Source: Spirochaetaceae bacterium UBA4077
GTDB taxonomy: Bacteria > Spirochaetota > Spirochaetia > Treponematales > Rectinemataceae
Assembly (NCBI GenBank): GCA_002383375.1
Contig: DFYR01000023.1
Coordinates: forward strand, 12,582 to 24,056
Length of the DNA stretch: 11,475 bases
Direction of reading: 5' to 3'
Positions 1 to 5,235 of the stretch are shown piece after piece. The notes under the pieces are model-generated. The model searched no databases. It was not told where the DNA came from and was given only the letters and a program-made list of their open reading frames with translations. Each line of letters starts with the position of its first letter. Within the stretch, counting starts at the first letter, position 1. A program made the position numbers and the translations under genes.

Positions 1-23
1 TCTGCCAGCTGAGCTAGCGGCCC
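1..23 (-). tRNA. tRNA, 5' end only (probably tRNA-Lys)
   Basis: Read on the minus strand, this edge fragment starts with a 7-base acceptor strand GGGCCGC, then TA and a canonical D-arm beginning GCTCAGCTGGCAGA, which is how a tRNA gene begins. The anticodon lies outside the window. GGGCCGCTAGCTCAG is most like bacterial tRNA-Lys, but the identity is a guess. It lies 10 bases downstream of tRNA-Arg on the same strand, so the two are almost certainly co-transcribed. Confidence 0.7.
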
Positions 24-33
24 AAGTAACAAG

Positions 34-107
34 TGCGTCCGACAGGAATCGAACCTGCGACCTACGGATTCGAAGTCCGTCGCTCTATCCAGCTGAGCTA
101 CGAACGC
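34..107 (-). tRNA. tRNA-Arg (anticodon TCG)
   Basis: The minus strand folds into a complete cloverleaf. The acceptor strands are GCGTTCG (101-107) and CGGACGC (35-41), with one G-T pair, and the discriminator is A at 34. The D-arm contains GCTCAGCTGGATAGAGC. The anticodon stem ACGGA/TCCGT encloses the loop CTTCGAA, giving anticodon TCG, which reads CGN arginine codons. The T-arm is GCAGG-TTCGAAT-CCTGT. No CCA is encoded after the discriminator, so the 3' end needs the CCA-adding enzyme. It sits 50 bases downstream of tRNA-His and 10 bases upstream of the partial tRNA. Confidence 0.97.
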
Positions 108-157
108 CCATTCGGTACAGACCCAATTCCCCATTTCCGATGCAGGATTCGGGCTCG

Positions 158-231
158 GGTGGGTGATGGGATTTGAACCCACGACAACCAGATCCACAGT
201 CTGGCACTCTACCACCTGAGCTACACCCACC
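158..231 (-). tRNA. tRNA-His (anticodon GTG)
   Basis: Minus-strand cloverleaf. Acceptor strands GTGGGTG (224-230) and CACCCAC (159-165) pair perfectly. An extra G at 231 (G-1) faces discriminator C at 158; this G-1:C73 pair is the hallmark of bacterial tRNA-His and the main identity element for histidyl-tRNA synthetase. The anticodon stem CCAGA/TCTGG carries loop CTGTGGA, anticodon GTG. The T-arm is GTGGG-TTCAAAT-CCCAT. The next genomic bases are CGA, so CCA is not encoded. It lies 43 bases downstream of the amrS stop codon on the same strand. Confidence 0.97.
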
Positions 232-249
232 GTGCAATCGGCAGGGACT

Positions 250-278
250 ACAATGCCGAAAAGCGAAAATTATGTCAA
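250..278 (-). promoter_or_regulatory. Possible promoter of the tRNA-His/Arg/Lys cluster
   Basis: On the minus strand a perfect -35 box TTGACA (273-278) is followed 17 bases later by CATTGT (250-255), a weak -10. The predicted start, near 243, would leave a leader of about 12 bases before tRNA-His, a normal arrangement for a stable RNA promoter. The -35 box contains the TGA stop codon of amrS (275-277). The -10 matches consensus at only three of six positions, so read-through from amrS remains an alternative source of the tRNAs. Confidence 0.4.
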
Positions 279-1183
279 TAGGGAAATGGAAGAGCCAGGT
301 GTACCGTATCAAGAATCCCGAAAGCCGGCTGGGCGACGGTCTCGGTCCTGCCGCGGGAGAGGCTCGGCTTTTGCCAGTGGTATGCAGGATGATAGGCTGT
401 AATGTGCAGGGGAATGCTTTTCGAGACAGAGGCGAGGAAGGCAGCTATGGCTTCAATTTGTTCCGGTCTGTCCAGGATGTCAGGCACGAGAAGGGAAGTC
501 ACCTCCAGATGGCAGAGCCCCGCCGCCATTCCTATGAAATTCTTTACGGTTTCCAGATCGCCGCCCAACGTGTCTTTATAGGTTTCGGCCGAATCGGTCT
601 TCAGGTCCACGTTGGCAGCGTCGCAGCGCTCTAATAGCCTGCGCGCCGGTTCGGGATTGATGCAGCCGTTGGTGACAAGGATAGTTTTAAGACCTCGTTT
701 TTTGGCAAGCTCCATGGAATCCAATAGGTATTCCGCGTGAAGGCAGGGTTCGGAGTACGTGAAACTGATCGAGGGGCAGCCTGACTTTACTGCTTTTTTA
801 ACAAGGTTCTCGGGATCGAGAAAATAGCCGTCGATTCCAGAATCGAGGGCTATTCGACTTTCGGATCCAGAGCCCCGGGCGGCGCCAGCTGGGTGGGCTA
901 TCTCCCAATTCTGGCAGAAGGGGCAGCGCATCGTGCAATGCCAGAAGCCTACGGAAAAGGTACGGCTGCCGGGGAGAAAGTGTCGAAGCGGTTTTTTTTC
1001 CACTGGGTCTATGGCAAGGGATGAGACAAGGCCGAAGAAGGGAATAGCCATCCTATGGTTTTCGTTCCCTCGGGACTGGCATAGACCAAACCGACCTTCC
1101 GCGAGAATGCAGGCGTGGGGGCAGAGGAGGCACTGGATTTTCCCTCCCCTCAGGGGTTTCCAGAATTCGGCCTGCCGCCGCAT
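275..1183 (-). CDS. amrS: AmmeMemoRadiSam-type radical SAM protein (AmrS family)
   Basis: A 302-residue protein with the radical SAM 4Fe-4S motif CxxxCxxC at C83, C87 and C90 (WHCTMRCPFCQNW), which would bind the cluster that cleaves S-adenosylmethionine. An N-terminal cysteine group (C18, C21, C25, C35, as CxxCxxxC...GLC) is characteristic of the AmrS/PflA-like branch. Later family blocks are ISFTYSEP (139-146), LVTNG (169-173) and NVDLK (191-195). Family members often sit beside AMMECR1 and MEMO homologues; neither is in this window, and the substrate cannot be inferred here. There is no clear Shine-Dalgarno before ATG 1183, but no other start lies upstream in frame before a stop, and the gene follows the unknown gene by 25 bases, suggesting operon expression. 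Oddities: an insertion after the cluster motif (about 94-120), and a C-terminus lacking the VYxGN and CPNCG-like tail usual in this family. A generic PflA-like activase is a less likely alternative. Confidence 0.85.
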   Translation of the reverse strand: MRRQAEFWKPLRGGKIQCLLCPHACILAEGRFGLCQSRGNENHRMAIPFFGLVSSLAIDPVEKKPLRHFLPGSRTFSVGFWHCTMRCPFCQNWEIAHPAGAARGSGSESRIALDSGIDGYFLDPENLVKKAVKSGCPSISFTYSEPCLHAEYLLDSMELAKKRGLKTILVTNGCINPEPARRLLERCDAANVDLKTDSAETYKDTLGGDLETVKNFIGMAAGLCHLEVTSLLVPDILDRPEQIEAIAAFLASVSKSIPLHITAYHPAYHWQKPSLSRGRTETVAQPAFGILDTVHLALPFPY

Positions 1184-1208
1184 TGCTGTTTCTACCGTAT
1201 GGACTTGT

Positions 1209-1616
1209 TCAGCGGCCTTGGGTTTTAGCCGCTGCGAAGCCCGAAAAGCGTTTGCGCAGGGAAGCCGATTCCCCGGGTCCCAGTATGGTGTCGCCCACCT
1301 CGAAGGGTTCGTAGCGTAAAGCCAGGGCTCCCCGCTTTACCCATATACGGACCAGGGACCTGGCCGAGCCTTCCTCATCCACCGAGAGGGGCAACTCGTC
1401 TGCGGCCAGGACATCGGCGATCCTGAATTCGACGATCGAACCTTCAGCTATCCCCCGGGGTGTTTCCTTCGCTGCCGTGAGCAAGAGGCATTTCTCCGGA
1501 TCGTAGGGGTGCTTGCGAAGGGTGCCCACAAAGGCTATGGCATCCATGGCGGCCTGATTTCTATATCGCACGACATCGAAGAGTGGGGCCGATTCGATGT
1601 ATTCGGTAATGCTCAC
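1209..1616 (-). CDS. Conserved-looking protein of unknown function, 135 aa
   Basis: I do not recognise the family. The product is soluble, with no signal peptide or membrane segment. Residues 11-50 look helical to mixed (FDVVRYRNQAAMDAIAF, then HPYDPEKCLLLTA). Residues 55-110 alternate hydrophobic and charged residues (GSIVEFRIADVL, SLVRIWVKRGALALRYEPFEVGD) like a small beta-rich domain. The tail (118-135) is basic. The start is GTG at 1616, chosen because AAGGAGG lies just upstream at ideal spacing, the strongest ribosome site in this block. It sits 29 bases after lnt and 25 before amrS, all on one strand, so it is probably co-transcribed. Good codon structure and a strong ribosome site argue for a real gene. 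Its function is open; the neighbours do not settle it. Confidence 0.85.
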   Translation of the reverse strand: MSITEYIESAPLFDVVRYRNQAAMDAIAFVGTLRKHPYDPEKCLLLTAAKETPRGIAEGSIVEFRIADVLAADELPLSVDEEGSARSLVRIWVKRGALALRYEPFEVGDTILGPGESASLRKRFSGFAAAKTQGR

Positions 1617-1645
1617 AGCTTCCTCCTTGCCCTGCTTAGGCTAGC

Positions 1646-3259
1646 CTAATGTCTTAAAAGAAATGCCAGGTCCATGCGGACCTCATGCCTTCTTTTTTCC
1701 CTATATATATAAACGGCGGTGAAAATCAATAGTAACAGGCAGAAAAGGGCAAACCAATCGCCGAACCGGCAGTAGAGGCTCAAATCCTTGTCGGCGTAGA
1801 CCGGCACCGTGACGAGCATGGTTTTGGCTTCGAACTGGGGCAGTTCGGCTATGGAGCGGCCCCAGGGATCAATCACCGAGCTCAGGCCTGAGTTGGTGCT
1901 CCTTACCAGGGTTCTGCGGTTTTCTATTGCCCTGAAGCGGGCTATTGCCCAGTGCTGGAGCTGGGCGCTTCTGGTGCGGGACCAGGAGTCGTTGGTCAAG
2001 TTGATTAAAAGATCGGCGCCCTTTAGAAAATAGCTTCGGCAGAGCCCGGCGAAGGCATCCTCGAAGCAGATGGGGGTTGAAAAGCGGATCAGGCTGTCGG
2101 TGGCACTCTGCGGCTCCAGTTCGAACAGTGTCAGTCTGTCGCCCATCACCCAGCCGCTCTCCAGACCCACGACATTCTGCATGAAGTTCCTGAACCATTC
2201 GTATTCCCAGAAGGGAATCGCCTCTGCAAAGGGGACAGGGTGGATCTTGGCGTAGGAATCCACGGTCCTGCCTTCCGGGGAGACTAAGATCACCGAATTG
2301 GTCGCTTCATAGCTCTCCCAGTCCAGGACGATGGGTGAGCCGGTGAGCAGCGGAATTCCCGTTTTAGCGAGGAAGGGCAACAGAGGTTCCTCGGGCGGGT
2401 TGCGGGAGTACCATTGGCGGAAATCGTCCAAGGGCCGGCGAAGGCTGTTTTCGCTGAAGACTATCAGGTCCGGCCGGGGCGCCGTAGTAGCCGAGGCGGC
2501 GGATGCTTCAGGAGACAATGCATTTTTTGTCAGCTCCAGGTTGGAGCTGAGGGCTGCCAGCTCTCCGGCGATCCAGGGATCGGTGTTCTGCTGCACCAGA
2601 AGGGCTTTAAACTCGGCCTTGACAGGGATGACTCTGTTCATGGAGTACAGGCCGTAACCCATGCAGAGGGTTAGAAGCACGAGGAAGAAGGCGCTTGGTC
2701 GTGCTCTTTCCGCACTAAATCCCGGTTTCTTAAACCAATCGGCGGCGAGGGCGGAAGAGAGGGCAAGCAGGAAGGAGAGGCCGTAGACGCCGGTGATGTC
2801 GACAATCTGGAGCAGGAGGGGAAGGGCGCTGAGGGAGTAGGGGATCAAGCCCCAGGGATAGCCGAGAAAACCGATGGACTTGAGATACTCCAGCACCGTC
2901 CATCCAAGGGCGAATATGAAGGGCCGGTATGCCTCGTTTCTGCCCGAGAGGAGAAACTGGGCGTAGACCGCGGCGACGGCGTAAATTACAGCATAGGCTA
3001 TAGTGGTGGATCCCAGGGTCCAGAAAGCGAAGCCGCGGTAGAAGTACAGCCAGTAGGAGCTCAATGCATGGTGGAGACCTCCGTAGATGGCTCCACACAA
3101 TGCAGCTTGTCCGGACTTGTGGCAGGATTTGAGGGCTACATACAGAGGCGCCAGTGCAAAAAAGCCCAGCGGCCAAGCCCCGTATAAAAAAAGTTCGTTG
3201 GGGAGGGCGAGTGCCCCGAGCAAGGCCGAGGCCAGAGACAGTGCAATAAAAATAGCCAT
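1646..3259 (-). CDS. lnt: Apolipoprotein N-acyltransferase (Lnt)
   Basis: Adds the third, amide-linked acyl chain to the N-terminal cysteine of lipoproteins in the inner membrane, after Lgt and LspA, taking the acyl group from a phospholipid. The 537 residues match the usual length. The N-terminal third has several membrane segments (about 2-20, 28-43, 80-104, 112-125, 148-170, 188-205), followed by a periplasmic nitrilase domain and a last membrane helix (about 501-519). The nitrilase catalytic triad is complete: E270 in FSEN, K338 in YAKIHPVPFAE and C398 in PICFED. The conserved LINLTNDSW block is at 418-426 and a typical DPWGR turn at 464-468. ATG 3259 has TGAGG five bases upstream on the minus strand. 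It is divergent from coaD; a CATAAT -10-like box (3277-3282, minus) is a weak promoter candidate. Downstream genes follow at 29 and 25 bases. Presence of Lnt implies triacylated lipoproteins. Confidence 0.96.
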   Translation of the reverse strand: MAIFIALSLASALLGALALPNELFLYGAWPLGFFALAPLYVALKSCHKSGQAALCGAIYGGLHHALSSYWLYFYRGFAFWTLGSTTIAYAVIYAVAAVYAQFLLSGRNEAYRPFIFALGWTVLEYLKSIGFLGYPWGLIPYSLSALPLLLQIVDITGVYGLSFLLALSSALAADWFKKPGFSAERARPSAFFLVLLTLCMGYGLYSMNRVIPVKAEFKALLVQQNTDPWIAGELAALSSNLELTKNALSPEASAASATTAPRPDLIVFSENSLRRPLDDFRQWYSRNPPEEPLLPFLAKTGIPLLTGSPIVLDWESYEATNSVILVSPEGRTVDSYAKIHPVPFAEAIPFWEYEWFRNFMQNVVGLESGWVMGDRLTLFELEPQSATDSLIRFSTPICFEDAFAGLCRSYFLKGADLLINLTNDSWSRTRSAQLQHWAIARFRAIENRRTLVRSTNSGLSSVIDPWGRSIAELPQFEAKTMLVTVPVYADKDLSLYCRFGDWFALFCLLLLIFTAVYIYREKRRHEVRMDLAFLLRH

Positions 3260-3308
3260 TACAACCTCAGAACGGCATTATGGCAGATAAACCCACGGTG
3301 GAACAGTA

Positions 3309-3335
3309 TTGACCTCTCCGTACGGCGGTTATACA
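3309..3335 (+). promoter_or_regulatory. Possible coaD promoter, predicting a near-leaderless mRNA
   Basis: TTGACC (3309-3314) and TATACA (3330-3335) are spaced by 15 bases, slightly short of the optimum. Transcription would begin around 3341-3343, only two to four bases before ATG 3345. This agrees with the absence of a Shine-Dalgarno in front of that ATG. The spacer contains the 8-base palindrome CCGTACGG (3318-3325). Inferred from sequence only. Confidence 0.4.
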
Positions 3336-3344
3336 TTCCAATGC

Positions 3345-3842
3345 ATGAAAGCCGTATTTGCCGGTACCTTCGATCCCCCGACCTTGGGACATGTGGATAT
3401 CATTCGCAGGGCTTCTCCCATTTTCCAGGAACTCCGTGTCGTGGTCGGACTAAATCTGCTTAAAAAAACCCTCTTCAGCCTCGAAGAGCGCATGCAGATG
3501 CTGCAGCGGCTTTTAGCGGACGAAAATGTTTCCAACGTTGTCCTGGACTCCTGGGAGGGTCTCATTTCGGAATATGCCCGGAAAAACGATTGCGGTGTTC
3601 TTTTGCGGAGCGTCCGCAGTATGGCCGACGTGCCCTATGAACAGATGATGGCCGCCATGAACAGTCGTCTAGGGAATCCCCTGGAGACGATGATCATGTT
3701 CTCCAGTCCCGAGCTTTCCGACATAAGTTCCAGCGCCGTGCGCGAGCTGGTCGTGTCCTGGAAGCATCTGCCCCACGGCATAGTGCCTCCCCTGGTGGAA
3801 AAAGAGCTCGAAAAGCGTTATGGACCTCTTTTACAAGATTGA
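3345..3842 (+). CDS. coaD: Phosphopantetheine adenylyltransferase
   Basis: Catalyses the penultimate step of coenzyme A synthesis: 4'-phosphopantetheine plus ATP gives dephospho-CoA and pyrophosphate, in the cytoplasm. The 165 residues are the standard length. The nucleotidyltransferase signature GTFDPPTLGH (7-16) ends in the catalytic TxGH histidine H16. N37 and the KK pair at 40-41 precede FSLEER, as in the family. R88 and R91 fall at the positions of the nucleotide-binding arginines, and the SSSAVREL block is at 128-135. The loop LLRSVRSMADVPYEQ (86-100) differs from the common GLRxxxDFEYE form but keeps the arginines. I chose ATG 3345 (MKAVFAGTFDPP), the family's usual start; an in-frame TTG at 3309 would add 12 unusual residues and coincides with the -35 box. 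No Shine-Dalgarno is visible. It is divergent from lnt. CoA made here feeds the prosthetic group of AcpP encoded just downstream. Confidence 0.96.
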   Translation: MKAVFAGTFDPPTLGHVDIIRRASPIFQELRVVVGLNLLKKTLFSLEERMQMLQRLLADENVSNVVLDSWEGLISEYARKNDCGVLLRSVRSMADVPYEQMMAAMNSRLGNPLETMIMFSSPELSDISSSAVRELVVSWKHLPHGIVPPLVEKELEKRYGPLLQD

Positions 3843-3859
3843 ATTATAGGATATTGTAG

Positions 3860-3891
3860 CCTGCGATTTCAGGAGTCCCGCCAGGACGGGA
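3860..3891 (+). other. Two small hairpins between coaD and rpmF
   Basis: CCTG-CGATTT-CAGG (3860-3873) is followed by TCCCG-CCAGGA-CGGGA (3876-3891), and a third inverted repeat, GCCAG-TTGTT-CTGGC, lies at 3926-3940 in the rpmF leader. The second hairpin could weakly attenuate coaD transcription, but no run of T follows, so it is not a convincing intrinsic terminator. Stems are only four to five base pairs, so chance is possible. Confidence 0.25.
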
Positions 3892-3895
3892 AGTC

Positions 3896-3922
3896 TTGAC
3901 AAAATATTGAGTTTTGTATATC
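3896..3922 (+). promoter_or_regulatory. Promoter of the rpmF-acpP-rnc operon
   Basis: A perfect -35 TTGACA (3896-3901) is followed after 15 bases by TATATC (3917-3922). The start would be near 3929, leaving a leader of about 40 bases before rpmF ATG 3971 that includes the TGAGG ribosome site. The surroundings are A/T rich compared with neighbouring coding DNA. The spacing is short, as for the coaD candidate. Confidence 0.6.
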
Positions 3923-3970
3923 GTCGCCAGTTGTTCTGGCTGTGAAACTTAGCGAGAATGAGGTTATATC

Positions 3971-4156
3971 ATGGCTGTACCTAAATTTAGAACTTCTAAA
4001 GCAAGGACGCGTAGACGCCGTGCCGTAAACATGAAGCTTAGCGCTCCCACGATTGTGCAGTGCGGCAACTGCGGAAACCCGGTTCTTCTGCACCGAGTCT
4101 GCCCAAAATGCGGTTTCTACCGGGGCAGGCAGGTTTTCACTCCAGAATCGAAATAA
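3971..4156 (+). CDS. rpmF: 50S ribosomal protein L32 (zinc-binding form)
   Basis: A 61-residue basic protein starting MAVPKFRTSKARTRRRRA, the diagnostic L32 N-terminus, which contacts 23S rRNA in the large subunit. Two CxxC pairs, C31/C34 and C44/C47, form the zinc ribbon, so this is the zinc-containing rather than the cysteine-free form. ATG 3971 has TGAGG at 3959-3963 at good spacing. It is the first gene of a run with acpP (11 bases apart) and rnc. In many bacteria rpmF leads a longer plsX-fab-acpP-rnc cluster; here the plsX/fab part is absent. Confidence 0.97.
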   Translation: MAVPKFRTSKARTRRRRAVNMKLSAPTIVQCGNCGNPVLLHRVCPKCGFYRGRQVFTPESK

Positions 4157-4167
4157 GGAGACCATAG

Positions 4168-4404
4168 ATGGACGAGCTCTTCGAGAAAGTGAAAAAGATC
4201 ATCGCTGACAAGCTTGAAGTCGAGGACAGCAAGATCACGCTGGACGCATCCTTCAGGCAGGACCTTGGCGCCGATTCCCTGGACACCTACGAACTCGTGT
4301 ATGGCATCGAAGAGGAACTGGGAATCCAGATCCCCGATGAGAAGGCGAACGAATTCGAGACCGTCAGGGACGCCTACGAATTCATCAAAACCCAGGTAAA
4401 ATAA
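4168..4404 (+). CDS. acpP: Acyl carrier protein
   Basis: A 78-residue acidic protein that carries growing fatty acyl chains as thioesters on a 4'-phosphopantetheine arm. The attachment serine is S37 in the GADSLD motif (34-39), the exact family position. The rest fits the four-helix ACP fold, including EELGIQIPDEKA (49-60) for helix III entry. The ribosome site AGGAG (4156-4160) overlaps the TAA stop of rpmF, indicating tight translational coupling. rnc follows 27 bases later. Reactions that load it (holo-ACP synthase, FabD and others) are not encoded in this window. Confidence 0.98.
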   Translation: MDELFEKVKKIIADKLEVEDSKITLDASFRQDLGADSLDTYELVYGIEEELGIQIPDEKANEFETVRDAYEFIKTQVK

Positions 4405-4431
4405 CTTTCTTAAAAAAGGGGTGCTGAGGAT

Positions 4432-5235
4432 TTGTCCAGCAAGTTCCAGAACATGGACGCGGAAGAAGATTCTCAGCGCCTCGAAGCCCTCCTTCGTTTC
4501 CAAAAATCCTTAAATCTGCAGTTCTCCACAGTGGAGCTTCTCGACAGGGCGCTCACGCATCGTTCATATATCAACGAGGCGGGTCGGGGCGAACGCGCTG
4601 CCCATAACGAACGGCTTGAGTTTCTCGGCGACGCTGTCCTGGGTCAGGCTGTGGCGACGATTCTCTACCGGCGCCTGCCCGAAGGCTCCGAGGGCGATCT
4701 TGCCCGGATAAAAAGCCAGGTCGTGTCTGAACCGGCGCTGGCATCCATCGCGCGCTCTATCGGGCTTCCCGAAGCGCTGCGGATGGGGAGGGGAGAAGAA
4801 CTCTCCGGCGGCAGGTCCAAGAAGGCCATGCTCGCCGATGCACTGGAAGCGCTTATCGGTGCCTGGTACGTGGATCAGGGAGCAGAAAAAGCCCTGGAAC
4901 TTATACAGCGATTGCTGGGACCGGAGATAGAGCGATCCATAGCGGCGCCAAGTAAAGATTACAAGACAATAATCCAGGAATTTGCCCAGAAATACCTAAA
5001 AACCCTGCCGGCCTACAGCCTTCGGAAAGCCGAAGGTCCGCAGCATGAACGGCTTTTCTGGGTTGTCTGCAGTCTCGACGGTCAAAGCTATGGTCCTTTT
5101 CCCGGCAAGACCAAGAAACAGGCCGAGCAGAAGGCGGCGGAAGGTGTTTTTTTTGCTCTTTTGGAATCTTCGGCCGAGACAGCCCGGCTCCTTTCCTCGA
5201 TAACAGGCCTTAGCGCAGCCAGAACGCTCCCCTAG
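4432..5235 (+). CDS. rnc: Ribonuclease III
   Basis: Cleaves double-stranded RNA, including rRNA precursors and structured mRNAs. The catalytic domain has the signature NERLEFLGD (59-67), giving metal ligands E63 and D67, and ADALEALIGA (135-144), giving D136 and E139. A C-terminal double-stranded RNA-binding domain spans about 176-246 (DYKTIIQEFAQK to KTKKQAEQKAAEGVFFALL). The tail after 247 is short and unremarkable. The start is uncertain: TTG 4432 has AAGGGG (4416-4421) at 10-base spacing, while ATG 4453 lacks a site at normal distance; the closer GAGGA is only one base from TTG. The signature domain is unaffected either way. The gene ends tail to tail with cca, the TAG at 5233-5235 sharing a CTAG palindrome with the opposing stop codon. 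Confidence 0.96.
   Translation: MSSKFQNMDAEEDSQRLEALLRFQKSLNLQFSTVELLDRALTHRSYINEAGRGERAAHNERLEFLGDAVLGQAVATILYRRLPEGSEGDLARIKSQVVSEPALASIARSIGLPEALRMGRGEELSGGRSKKAMLADALEALIGAWYVDQGAEKALELIQRLLGPEIERSIAAPSKDYKTIIQEFAQKYLKTLPAYSLRKAEGPQHERLFWVVCSLDGQSYGPFPGKTKKQAEQKAAEGVFFALLESSAETARLLSSITGLSAARTLP

Noticed and set aside
239..258. Inverted repeat CGGCA/TGCCG after amrS as a terminator
   Set aside because: The stem is 5 bp with a 10-base loop and no following T-run in the amrS direction, and it falls where the tRNA promoter is predicted.
85..312. Minus-strand open frame continuing past the amrS stop in another frame, with a CxxC-like FRHCSPCR
   Set aside because: Considered as a frameshifted AmrS tail, but it does not match the VYxGN/CPNCG pattern and passes through the tRNA genes.
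173..634. A 153-codon plus-strand open frame across tRNA-His and the end of amrS
   Set aside because: It runs through a tRNA gene and antisense to amrS, and its protein resembles nothing; an open-frame coincidence in GC-rich DNA.
3842..3970. Riboswitch or small RNA between coaD and rpmF
   Set aside because: Only 128 bases, containing a promoter and short hairpins; no recognisable riboswitch core or long stem.
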